From the NCBI GenBank assembly GCA_013298215.1, contig JAAFKE010000001.1:72692-136691 (forward strand): a DNA stretch of 64,000 bases, written 5' to 3'. Under the pieces are notes generated by a model. That model saw nothing but the letters and a program-made list of their open reading frames with translations, made no database searches and was not told the DNA's origin. A program made the translations under genes and the position numbers. Below, piece by piece: positions 44,032 through 52,373 of this stretch. The stretch comes from Cytophagales bacterium (lineage in GTDB: Bacteria; Bacteroidota; Bacteroidia; Cytophagales; Spirosomataceae). Positions within the stretch are counted from its first letter, which is position 1; each line of letters starts with the position of its first letter.

Positions 44032-45239
44032 AAAGTGGGGGTTTGTTGCGCCAAAATAATTCCGCGCTGGGCTAAATCTCTCAAAACTGACGGTTCGTAG
44101 CCGATACTGGCCAGTATTTCTTGGGTGTGTTCGCCTATTTGGGGTGGGTTTTGGCGCACCACCATGGTGGCATCGCCGTACTCGAGCGGGAACTTGGGCA
44201 GCTTAGTTGCGGTGCCGTCGGGCAACACAGTGGGCAGCAAGCTACCGCCATCGTTTAGTTGGTCGTCCACAAACAGATCTTCGACCCAGGCGATGGGCGC
44301 AAACGGAATGTCGGCCACCTCGCAACGGTCGATTATTTGCTGCTTGGTATATTTTTTTAGGGTACTTTCCACTTCGGGTAAGAACCATTCTCGGTTTTCG
44401 ATGCGCAGGTTGTTGGTCTGCAACCGCGCATCGGCCAGCCAGTCGGCTCGCTCAAAAGCGGTGCAAAACCGTTGCCAGTGTTTTTCTGAGATAATTCCCA
44501 CAAAAACCTGGTTGGCATCGGCGGTTTCAAAGATTCTGTAAATACTCCACGCGCTCACGCGGGCGGGCATGGGCGGCACGGGGGTCTGGGTTAGGGCGCT
44601 GTATGCCATGTGCTGGCCCATCAAAAAAGCAGTGGTTTCAAAAAGGGCGGCTTTCACAAACTTGCCTTTCTGGGTTTGGGTGCGTTCGTAGAGTGCCAGC
44701 AATATGCCAATAAAACCAAACATTCCGCCCGCAATGTCCACCACCGACGTGCCCGCACGCAGCGGGTCTCCTGGCCGGCCAGTCATGTAGGCCAGGCCGC
44801 CCATCATTTGCACCACCTCGTCCATGGCGTGGCGCTTTTCGTAGGGCCCCGACAAAAAACCTTTCAACGAGCAGTAAATGAGCCGCTCGTTGTTTTCTTT
44901 GAGGGCATCGTAGCCGTACCCGAGGCGTTCCATGGTATTGGGGCCAAAGTTTTCGACGAGTATATCGGCGGTTTGCGCCAATTTGAAAATTATTTCGCGT
45001 CCTTCGGGGGCCTTAAAATCGACGGCCAAACTTTTTTTATTTCGGCTATAAAACGGAAAGTACCCCGTTCCGAAGCCTTTCAGCGAGCGGGTTGTATCGC
45101 CGCTTGGGGGTTCGATATGAATAACCTCCGCGCCCATGTCGGCCAGCAACAGGCCAGTGGTTGGCCCCATTACTGCGTGCGTAAACTCCAAAACGCGCAG
45201 GCCCGCGAGCGGCAGATTTGCCGTGGGGTTAGTAGTCAT
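44028..45239 (-). CDS. Class III (CaiB/BaiF-type) CoA-transferase
   Basis: 403 residues from the Met at 45239 (a Met at 45251 overlaps the DinB gene further). The family signature is clear: LRVLEFTHAVMGPTTGLLLA, ADMGAEVIHIEPPSGD, and the catalytic Asp in KRHAMDEVVQMMGGLAYMTG (D140). It moves CoA between a CoA-thioester and an acid; characterised members act on carnitine, formate/oxalate, benzylsuccinate, itaconate and mesaconate. The small gap to DinB and NamZ makes an operon. With the LeuCD-like pair nearby, a dicarboxylic or branched hydroxy-acid pathway is a reasonable inference, not proven. Confidence 0.92.
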   Translation of the reverse strand: MTTNPTANLPLAGLRVLEFTHAVMGPTTGLLLADMGAEVIHIEPPSGDTTRSLKGFGTGYFPFYSRNKKSLAVDFKAPEGREIIFKLAQTADILVENFGPNTMERLGYGYDALKENNERLIYCSLKGFLSGPYEKRHAMDEVVQMMGGLAYMTGRPGDPLRAGTSVVDIAGGMFGFIGILLALYERTQTQKGKFVKAALFETTAFLMGQHMAYSALTQTPVPPMPARVSAWSIYRIFETADANQVFVGIISEKHWQRFCTAFERADWLADARLQTNNLRIENREWFLPEVESTLKKYTKQQIIDRCEVADIPFAPIAWVEDLFVDDQLNDGGSLLPTVLPDGTATKLPKFPLEYGDATMVVRQNPPQIGEHTQEILASIGYEPSVLRDLAQRGIILAQQTPTL

Positions 45240-45780
45240 CAAGGCCATCAAAATCGTCGCCGAACTCGTCCGTCGCCGCTTTTTTATTGCCGAACCCCTT
45301 GTAAATCAACGCCTTTTTGAGGATCGAAATCTGGCCCGTGTGGTAAAGATCGTGTTGAATAATACCGTGCAGCATGGTGTAGTAATCGTACTGGCGGCCA
45401 GGAACGGTTTCGTCGAGGAGTTCGTCGTCCTGCAAATTTTCCAACTCCGAGATCAGCTCGTGCTGGCTCAGACTTAGTTCCATCTGCAAGCCCTCCCACT
45501 CAATGTCATCAAAACGCTTGAAGACCTTCCAATCCGTTTTTTCATTGATGTCAAAATCGGCATCGCCCTGTAATTTTCGGACGCAAAAAATGCGCCACGA
45601 AGTAGCGTGAAAAACCAACTCCGCAATGGTATGGGTGCCTGGCATAACCTTCTGGTTGGCCATTTCCCAGGTCACCTCGGCCAGCGTTTCTACCACCGAC
45701 GGCCCGTGCCAAGCCTCCTCGCCCTCGTAGGTTAGGTTTAGCTGGTCAATAATTCTCAGAATTTCTTCTCTTTTATCCAT
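45229..45780 (-). CDS. DinB-like four-helix protein
   Basis: 183 residues with the DinB/YfiT layout and His ligands in three helices: LVFHATSW (about 56), and HGIIQHDLYHTGQI (about 137-150), where the two His residues form the rest of the metal site. The members are metal-binding proteins often linked to thiol-dependent transferase reactions (bacillithiol or mycothiol). The 3' end overlaps the CoA-transferase start. A possible promoter box lies about 86 bases upstream, so this gene may head the sub-operon DinB, CoA-transferase and NamZ. Confidence 0.85.
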   Translation of the reverse strand: MDKREEILRIIDQLNLTYEGEEAWHGPSVVETLAEVTWEMANQKVMPGTHTIAELVFHATSWRIFCVRKLQGDADFDINEKTDWKVFKRFDDIEWEGLQMELSLSQHELISELENLQDDELLDETVPGRQYDYYTMLHGIIQHDLYHTGQISILKKALIYKGFGNKKAATDEFGDDFDGLDDY

Positions 45781-45865
45781 TATCCTAATTGTTTTTTCGT
45801 ACTGATTATGAGCGAGTTAGTTAATCGGTCAAAAAATAAAGTTGTTTTCACGTACCTAATAACCG

Positions 45866-45873
45866 CAAAAATA
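45866..45873 (-). promoter_or_regulatory. Candidate -7 box upstream of the DinB gene
   Basis: The minus strand reads TATTTTTG (TAnnTTTG). No matching -33 element is seen. It lies in the 126-base gap after the LeuD-like gene, the largest gap in this part of the minus-strand cluster, so an internal promoter is plausible. Confidence 0.35.
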
Positions 45874-45906
45874 AGCAGGCGGGTTAGTAATCGCTACGTT
45901 TTGGTT

Positions 45907-46386
45907 TCAAATTTTGTAATCTCCGTTTTTTTTGAGGTATGCTACCAATCCCCCCTCGTTCAAAATATCGATCATCACCTGCGGCATGGGCGCGGCTTGG
46001 TAGGTTTTTTGCTTGGTATGGTTGGTTACTTGGCCCGTTTTTAGGTCGTAGGTCAGCGAGTCGGCGGGCGCAATATCATGCTCGCGGATTTCGAGCAGCG
46101 GCAAACCAACGTTGATGGCATTTCGGTAAAAAATCCGCGCAAACGTTCGGGCAATGACCACAGCAACGCCCGCCATTTTGAGGGCAATGGGCGCCTGCTC
46201 GCGCGACGACCCGCACCCAAAGTTGAACCCCGCCGCCACAACGTCGCCCTGCCGAACGGTGTCCTTGAAAGCGGGGTCTAAATCTTCTAAAACGTGGGCA
46301 GCCAACTGGCTCATGTCCAACGTTTTGGTGTATTTTCCTGGAATAATCCGGTCGGTATCAATGTTATCTCCGTAGCTAAAAACCAT
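45907..46386 (-). CDS. LeuD-like small subunit of an aconitase-type hydro-lyase
   Basis: 159 residues. It has FSYGDNIDTDRIIPGKYT near the N-terminus and the swivel-domain signature GFNFGCGSSREQAPIALKMA (about 53-72), with IARTFARIFYRNAINVGLPL. The short length fits the archaeal-type IPMI/homoaconitase-like small subunit rather than the canonical bacterial LeuD of about 200 residues. The substrate of such stand-alone pairs varies (isopropylmalate, citraconate, dimethylmalate). It is separated from the large subunit by a VOC gene. Confidence 0.88.
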   Translation of the reverse strand: MVFSYGDNIDTDRIIPGKYTKTLDMSQLAAHVLEDLDPAFKDTVRQGDVVAAGFNFGCGSSREQAPIALKMAGVAVVIARTFARIFYRNAINVGLPLLEIREHDIAPADSLTYDLKTGQVTNHTKQKTYQAAPMPQVMIDILNEGGLVAYLKKNGDYKI

Positions 46387-46448
46387 GTTTGTGGGTGCCT
46401 GAGCACAATTGGGGGTTAAAAATGCAAGTATTCGGGGGCTTCTTACTT

Positions 46449-47498
46449 TTACTGTTGGAAAACCTCCACCAAAAAACCGTTCGGTGCCAGCATCGTGAAC
46501 GCGCGGCGTTTGCCGTAGTACGGCGACAGGTATTGGAGCGGCTCGTGCACTATTTTATAATTTTTGGCCTTGGCGCGTTTGAGTACCTCATCAATGTTTT
46601 TGCACGGAAACGTCCACATTCCTACCCCACGGTTGGGCACTTTTTTGGGTACGCCCGTTTCGTAGGCCGTCTGGTTTTTAAATTCTATAAAGAGCAAATG
46701 CCCCCACCGCGCCCCTTTGGCATACGCGGTCAAAAAACGGTATTTTGTTCCCGCTGGCACGCCGAGCGCACCCGATGTTTCCCAAATGCGGTCGGCGCGT
46801 ATTTCGTAGCCCATCACGTTCACGTAAAAATCAATGATCTGCTCCGAGTTGTCCACAACTACCGAGCTGTAGGCGGGGCCACCGTAGCCATTGGCTTCGA
46901 GTGGGCCGAGCTGATCCATGCCGTCTCCGCGCGTTATGCCCACACCTTTCACGAAATCTGGCCCGTTAAAAATGGTTTCGTACACCGTATATTTAGATTT
47001 ATCCAACGCCTCGACGGCGTAGGTGTTCATGGCCGCCCACGACCCAAAACCGATCCGTCGCATGGTGCTGTCTAATTTTGGCTGCACCGCATTGGGAAAC
47101 CCCAGCGCCAGCACACCAAGTTCGAGGGTGTTCCAACTCTGGTGAATCGAAGGCGTGGGTTTGTTGAGCACCAACACCCGCACTTTGAGCGACGGCACGT
47201 TGGGGCGTTCCAGCACGTACAGTTCCCAGTCGATACTGGCGGGTATGTCGTAGAGTTTGCGCTCAATGGCTTTGGTTTTTTGGCTGGTAAAAATCGGCCC
47301 GCGAACCACCATCCCGAAGCCTTTTTCGTAAAAAAGTCGGGTTTCCTCCAGCGATGCCGTACAGATCGTTGCGCCATAAAGCTGTCCCGTCAGCGCGTCG
47401 GCTTCGGCCGAACGCGGGGCTTGGGAGTCGCGGCTGGCTTGGGCCAAAACAGCTTGCGCACCGCTGAGAAACAGGCAAATAAATAGGATTTTTTTCAT
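46449..47498 (-). CDS. Exported double-VOC (glyoxalase-fold) protein
   Basis: 349 residues with a signal peptide ending near VLAQ. Two VOC modules: about 40-165 (GATICTASLEETRLFYEKGF) and about 205-348 (AYSSVVVDNSEQIIDFYVNV, then RRAFTMLAPNGFLVEVFQQ). The architecture matches the protein at 17435-18538, though the sequence is distant. It is inserted between the two hydro-lyase subunit genes, 23 bases after leuC and 62 bases before leuD. VOC proteins act as metal-dependent enzymes or binding proteins; export to the periplasm is unusual. Confidence 0.82.
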   Translation of the reverse strand: MKKILFICLFLSGAQAVLAQASRDSQAPRSAEADALTGQLYGATICTASLEETRLFYEKGFGMVVRGPIFTSQKTKAIERKLYDIPASIDWELYVLERPNVPSLKVRVLVLNKPTPSIHQSWNTLELGVLALGFPNAVQPKLDSTMRRIGFGSWAAMNTYAVEALDKSKYTVYETIFNGPDFVKGVGITRGDGMDQLGPLEANGYGGPAYSSVVVDNSEQIIDFYVNVMGYEIRADRIWETSGALGVPAGTKYRFLTAYAKGARWGHLLFIEFKNQTAYETGVPKKVPNRGVGMWTFPCKNIDEVLKRAKAKNYKIVHEPLQYLSPYYGKRRAFTMLAPNGFLVEVFQQ

Positions 47499-47521
47499 TC
47501 GTTTTGATAAAGTGATGGGTG

Positions 47522-48745
47522 TCAGTCTGGAAGGGAAATTTTTCCTTTCAGGGCCGATGCTGCTACTATTGCTGGCGAGCTCAAATAGACATTGGCGTTG
47601 GGGTTTCCCATTCGGCCCTTAAAATTTCGGTTCGTTGAGCTTATCACCGTTTCGCCGTCGGCAGGAACGCCCAAATGCGAGCCCACGCAGGGGCCACACC
47701 CCGACGTTATGAACCTCGCGCCCGCTTCCATGAGCGTTTGGGCGGTGCCGTCGGCGAGGGCATCCATAAAAACTTGGTTCGAGGCGGGCGCAATGAGCAA
47801 CCGAACGGTATCGGCTATTTTTTGGCCTTTGAGCAGCTGGGCGGCCACTTGCAGGTCTTCGAGCCGGGCGTTGGTGCAACTGCCAATGAAGGCGTATTGA
47901 ATGGGCGTGCCGAGGGCCGCTTGCACGTTGCGCACGTTGTCGGGCGAGTGCGGGAACGCAATTTGGGGGAGCAGTTCCGACAGGTCATACCTCAAAACAG
48001 AATCGTACACGGCGTTGGGGTCGGCCACAATCGGAGTCCAGTCGTAGGGCAATGTCAAACCTTTTGGGTGGCAAATACCCGCTTTTGCCCCCATCTCTAT
48101 CACCATATTGCAGAGCGTCATTCGGCTGGCCAGGGTCATATTTTCTACGACTTCGCCCTCAAACTCGATACTCTGGTAGGTGGCTCCCTCGATGGTTAGT
48201 TGCCCAGCAAGAAACAAAATAACGTCTTTGGCCGACACGTTTGGGCGCAGCGATCCGCTCAAAACGACCTTCATGCTGCGCGGCACTTTGAGCCACGTTT
48301 TGCCAGTGAGCATAATGCCCGCCAAGTCGGTAGAGCCCACGCCCGTCGAAAACGCGTTGAGTGCGCCGTAGGTACAGGTGTGCGAGTCGGCACCCATAAA
48401 AATCTGCCCTGGCCGCACGTGGTCTTGGTCCACCATAATTTGGTGGCAAATACCCTCGCCGATGTCATACAATTTGATGGATTGCTGGCGGGCAAAATCG
48501 CGCATGAGTTTATGCAAGTTGGCAATGCGCTCGTTGGGTGCGGGGGCGGCGTGGTCGAGAACGAGCCACATTTTTTGGTTGTCCCAAACGCGGCTACCCA
48601 TTTCTTGGAACGCCTTTATTGCCATCGGAGCGGTGGTGTCGGTGGCCATGATGCCGTCCACGTTCACAATCGTCAGCTCGTCGGCATAAACAGAGCGCCC
48701 CGAATGGTTAGACAGAATTTTTTCGGTAATGGTTTGTGGTTTCAT
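47522..48745 (-). CDS. LeuC-like large subunit of an aconitase-type hydro-lyase
   Basis: 407 residues from the Met at 48745, the short form of the IPMI large subunit family. The iron-sulfur cysteines are C290 in GSCTNARLEDLQ and C350/C353 in SGCGPCVGSH; MGADSHTCTYGALNAFSTGV and AGICHPKGLTLP also fit. Canonical bacterial LeuC has about 465 residues, so this is probably a catabolic or archaeal-type relative and not part of leucine synthesis. No leuA or leuB is present. The start is four bases past the TonB receptor stop, so the two are cotranscribed. Confidence 0.92.
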   Translation of the reverse strand: MKPQTITEKILSNHSGRSVYADELTIVNVDGIMATDTTAPMAIKAFQEMGSRVWDNQKMWLVLDHAAPAPNERIANLHKLMRDFARQQSIKLYDIGEGICHQIMVDQDHVRPGQIFMGADSHTCTYGALNAFSTGVGSTDLAGIMLTGKTWLKVPRSMKVVLSGSLRPNVSAKDVILFLAGQLTIEGATYQSIEFEGEVVENMTLASRMTLCNMVIEMGAKAGICHPKGLTLPYDWTPIVADPNAVYDSVLRYDLSELLPQIAFPHSPDNVRNVQAALGTPIQYAFIGSCTNARLEDLQVAAQLLKGQKIADTVRLLIAPASNQVFMDALADGTAQTLMEAGARFITSGCGPCVGSHLGVPADGETVISSTNRNFKGRMGNPNANVYLSSPAIVAASALKGKISLPD

Positions 48746-48749
48746 GGGG

Positions 48750-51161
48750 CTACTTCGTATTGCCAAAATTATAAGCTAAAGAAACGATTGGCGCGTTCAG
48801 AATGGTCAGTTCAAAGGTTTTAAAATAAGCCTCCACTGGCTGAATGAACAGCGAATACTGGTTGCGGCTGCCGTACAGGTTATAAATTGTAAACACCCAC
48901 GAGCCCTTCCAGCGGGTATCGGTGTCTTTGGGGTTGTGGATTTGCCACGAAAAATCGAGTCGGTGGTAGTCTCTAATTCGGTCGTTGTTGCGCGAATCGA
49001 AGTACGGAATCAGGCGATTTAGGCTTCTCAGCACGCCCGAAGGTGCCGTAAATGGCCGCCCCGTGGCGTAGGTAAACGTAAACGAAAACGTGTGCCATTT
49101 GTTGGGGCTCACCGTCATCGAAAAGTTAAGGCTGTGCGGGCGGTCGAAATTGGCTGGAAACCACCGCCCGCCGTTTATCCGATCGCTAAAAGCTGGGCCT
49201 TGGTCTACCCTGTTCAGCACCCGGGCGTAGGTATAACTCACCCAGCCCGTAAACTCCCCCTTCTTTTTGGTTGCCATCAACTCCAAGCCGAAAGCCTGGC
49301 TATCGCCCTGCAAAAGTTGGGTTTCGACGGTTTGGTTCAACAAAAAGTTGGCTCCTGGCCGGTACTCCACAATATCTTGGGTTTTGCGAAAATACCCCTC
49401 CACCGAAAACTCGTAGATGTTGCTGTAAAAGTTTTTGAAGTACCCCGCCGTCCAAAGTTGGCTCACCTGCGGGCGCACGTTCGGGTCACTCGTTTTCCAG
49501 CGCGACGTGGGCAGCGGCGTGGTCGTGTTGGTGATAACCTGCAAATACTGGCGCATTAAATTATACCCAAACTTCACCGACGACTGCTCATTGATCGTAT
49601 AGCGCAGGCCAACGCGCGGCTCAAAGCCGCCGTAAGTACCCACCACCTCGTTGTTGCCGAACGGCCTTTGGGTTTCGAGCGTAGATTCGTCGGGCGGTGA
49701 GCCCGCGCGGTAGAAGCGCACATCGGAAGGGCCAAGGTTCATAAAATACGAGTAGCGCGCGCCCAACGAAACGGTCGTTTTGGAGCCAATCGTAATTTCG
49801 TCTTCGGCGTGCAACGCCGCCTCCACGGCGTTTTCGGTGGGCAATGCCAGCGAAATAACGTTTTGGTTCACTCCCGGGTCGAGCGTTCCAGGGTCAATTC
49901 GGTAATGAACCACGCTCAGACCCGTTTCTATCTTGTGGTTTTTGGTGGGCAAATAATTCAAGTTGGCCTTAAACTGCCGCTGCAACACCCCCGACGAAAT
50001 AGTGACCTGGTTGTCGTTGTCGCGCTCGGGCAAGATCGTTTTGGGGCGGTAGTTGCTATACACCCCAACCATTTGCATATCTAATTTGGGGCCAAAAGAA
50101 TGGTACCACTTGGCCGTGAGGTTGAGGGTTTTGTACTGAAACTGCGTGGACGACGACACGATGTCGTTGATGCCACCGAGCAGATCAGTCTGAAAAAAAT
50201 CATTGTTGTCGTAGCTCGACAGCGTTAAAGTATTTTTGGTGTTGATCCGATAAAACACCTTAGCCACCACATCGGCAAAGTTGGCGCGTAGGTTGCGGAT
50301 GCGCGGCGGACCAATTTTAAACAAAAAATCGTTGTACGACGCGCGCCCCGACAACAACAACCCCACTTTGTTTTTTACGACTGGAATCTCGGCGGTCAGG
50401 CGGTTGGACACAATACCGACCCCGCCTTGTAGTTTAAAACTTTCGAGGTTGGGGTTGGCCATCGAAATGTCTAAAACTGCCGCCGCGCGGCCACCGTAGC
50501 GGGAGGGCGTGGTGCCTTTGTAGAGGTCAATACCAGAGACGGCATCGGGCGGAAAGACCGAAAAAAGTCCGAATAAGTGCGTCGGGTTCAGGATGGGGGC
50601 GTCGTCGAGCAGGATCAAGTTCTGGTCCACCGTTCCACCGCGCACGTTTACGCCGTTGGAGGCTTCGCCGACCGACGTTACGCCTGGCAACAATTGGAGG
50701 CTACGCATTACATCTACCTCGCCCATGATGGCTGGCAGATTTTTGATGGTTTTAATACTCAACTGCGCCACCCCCAAAATGGGCTTTGTAATGTTCTGAT
50801 CGACCGCCTGCGTTGTGATAACCACCACTTCGAGTTCGTTGGCTACCTGCATTAATTTTACGTCAAAAATAGTGTCGCCAACCACCCTAAATTCGGTCCG
50901 AAACGGGCGGTAGCCCATCCGATTAATAATAACGGAGTGCTTTCCAGCGGGCAGTTTGTACGAAAAATACCCCATCGTATCCGTAATGATTCCCACTTTG
51001 CCGAAGTTGATGAGCAAATTGGCGTTTGAAACGGGTTTCTGCGTGGTCGAGTCGCGCACCTGGCCGCTTATTTCGCAGAGCGGCAACCGCTTTTTTTGGG
51101 CGTTCAGATCAGCCAAAGAAAAGATTGAAACGAAACAGAACAAGGTAAAAAATATCCGCAT
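48750..51161 (-). CDS. TonB-dependent receptor with carboxypeptidase-regulatory-like domain
   Basis: 803 residues from the Met at 51161, with a signal peptide cleaved near LNAQ. A CarboxypepD_reg-like domain (about 30-110: EISGQVRDSTTQKPVSNANL) is followed by the plug (MRSLQLLPGVTSVGEASNGV, NVRGGTVDQNLILLDDAPIL) and a long barrel with many aromatic-ended strands up to IVSLAYNFGNTK. It imports or senses a ligand across the outer membrane with TonB energy. The preceding DUF4249 lipoprotein (44-base gap) is its likely partner, and leuC follows at once, linking the receptor to cytosolic metabolism. Confidence 0.93.
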   Translation of the reverse strand: MRIFFTLFCFVSIFSLADLNAQKKRLPLCEISGQVRDSTTQKPVSNANLLINFGKVGIITDTMGYFSYKLPAGKHSVIINRMGYRPFRTEFRVVGDTIFDVKLMQVANELEVVVITTQAVDQNITKPILGVAQLSIKTIKNLPAIMGEVDVMRSLQLLPGVTSVGEASNGVNVRGGTVDQNLILLDDAPILNPTHLFGLFSVFPPDAVSGIDLYKGTTPSRYGGRAAAVLDISMANPNLESFKLQGGVGIVSNRLTAEIPVVKNKVGLLLSGRASYNDFLFKIGPPRIRNLRANFADVVAKVFYRINTKNTLTLSSYDNNDFFQTDLLGGINDIVSSSTQFQYKTLNLTAKWYHSFGPKLDMQMVGVYSNYRPKTILPERDNDNQVTISSGVLQRQFKANLNYLPTKNHKIETGLSVVHYRIDPGTLDPGVNQNVISLALPTENAVEAALHAEDEITIGSKTTVSLGARYSYFMNLGPSDVRFYRAGSPPDESTLETQRPFGNNEVVGTYGGFEPRVGLRYTINEQSSVKFGYNLMRQYLQVITNTTTPLPTSRWKTSDPNVRPQVSQLWTAGYFKNFYSNIYEFSVEGYFRKTQDIVEYRPGANFLLNQTVETQLLQGDSQAFGLELMATKKKGEFTGWVSYTYARVLNRVDQGPAFSDRINGGRWFPANFDRPHSLNFSMTVSPNKWHTFSFTFTYATGRPFTAPSGVLRSLNRLIPYFDSRNNDRIRDYHRLDFSWQIHNPKDTDTRWKGSWVFTIYNLYGSRNQYSLFIQPVEAYFKTFELTILNAPIVSLAYNFGNTK

Positions 51162-51205
51162 ACGTGTTTGAGTAGAAATGGCCAACAAATTAAGGTAAAC
51201 ACACA

Positions 51206-52339
51206 TCAAAAACGCCAGCCCAACGGTGCGATGGGCGTGCGGCTGCGCGACTGAATGCAGGGTACTTTAAAAAACAAAGGTAATGTTCGGTTCGGATCGA
51301 AGGGTTCAAAACTGGGCTCCCGGCCAAGTAGGTTTACTCTGGTAGATCCTCCCACCGCCCGTTCGATCCATAAACTGGCTCTGGCAACACCAGCGGCCGC
51401 AAAATAGCCCACCACGGGTTCGTCGGGACGGTTTACGTTGCTAAAATTGCCCACTGGCGGCGACGGGGCCACGTCGGTGAGGGTTCCCGTGGTTTCGGAT
51501 TGTTGCCGTATTAAGTTAAAATATTTGTAGAGCGTGGGAGATAGCGCGAGCTGGTCTATAAAAAGCAGTGCCCCCTGGTTTTCGTAGAAAGGCACTTTAC
51601 GAAGCAAGAGTTTGGTAATGGGCCGCCCGTTGGTGAGCACGTCCGAAAAAATAGTCAATTTTTCGTCGCCAATAATCTGCCAGCAGCGGGTTGCGCAGGC
51701 ATAGTCCGTAACAATGGGTGGGTTTGGCACTATTTGCAGGCGGTACGGCACGCAGTCGTTTTGTTGGGGGTTCCATTCGCCGTTAAAACAGGTGGCGCAG
51801 ATCGACTGTGGCTCGTACAAAGTGGTACGCCACAGATAAAAATTGGGTTCGGCGGGGTTGTCTTGCGTGTCTAAGTACACATCGGTCGATGATGCCCTCA
51901 CAAAGCCGTCGGTGGTCACGATGCCGCGCCGGTTAAACTCGCTGTAAATCCGTTGAATCGGTGGCGCGGCGGCCAGCCTTTCGTTGGTCGATTCGTAGAT
52001 GCGGGCATCGGCAAGCCGCACGCGCAGGCGGTAGCTCACCCCCACTTTGCCCCTAAAATTTTCGGGGGCAAGGTACTCGCCTGGGTTTCTTTCTTTGAGG
52101 GTTATTTTTGAGCCATCGCCCGCAATCAGTTCTACCACCGCTCCGCGCTGAGGTTGCTCAAACATGGTGCGCTGCACCGACCTCGACGTGAGCACGTAGA
52201 CCACAAAAGGGTCTTGGTCGGTGAGCGTTCCCTCAATGCTCACCAAGGTGGCGTTAAATTCGTAGTTTTTTATGAAAGGGTCGATGCACGAGACCGCCCC
52301 GATGAGCAGCGCAAACGTGATGATGAAATTGAGCTTCAT
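51206..52339 (-). CDS. DUF4249 family lipoprotein
   Basis: 377 residues with the lipobox IGAVSC in a hydrophobic leader, so membrane-anchored. The beta-rich mature protein follows DUF4249: LVSIEGTLTDQDPFVVYVLT, PQRGAVVELIAGDGSKITLK, EYLAPENFRGKVGVSYRLRV, and a Cys-rich middle (SICATCFNGEWNPQQNDC). DUF4249 proteins pair with TonB receptors in Bacteroidota, usually downstream; here the gene is upstream of its receptor. Its role is probably surface ligand capture by analogy. Confidence 0.88.
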   Translation of the reverse strand: MKLNFIITFALLIGAVSCIDPFIKNYEFNATLVSIEGTLTDQDPFVVYVLTSRSVQRTMFEQPQRGAVVELIAGDGSKITLKERNPGEYLAPENFRGKVGVSYRLRVRLADARIYESTNERLAAAPPIQRIYSEFNRRGIVTTDGFVRASSTDVYLDTQDNPAEPNFYLWRTTLYEPQSICATCFNGEWNPQQNDCVPYRLQIVPNPPIVTDYACATRCWQIIGDEKLTIFSDVLTNGRPITKLLLRKVPFYENQGALLFIDQLALSPTLYKYFNLIRQQSETTGTLTDVAPSPPVGNFSNVNRPDEPVVGYFAAAGVARASLWIERAVGGSTRVNLLGREPSFEPFDPNRTLPLFFKVPCIQSRSRTPIAPLGWRF

Positions 52340-52373
52340 TTTTTGATTGAACATTGCGCTTCCTAATTAAACG

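Noticed and set aside
47522-48745. Calling the LeuCD-like pair leucine biosynthesis genes
   Set aside because: Short archaeal-type subunits, a VOC gene between them, and no leuA or leuB; kept as a hydro-lyase of unknown substrate.
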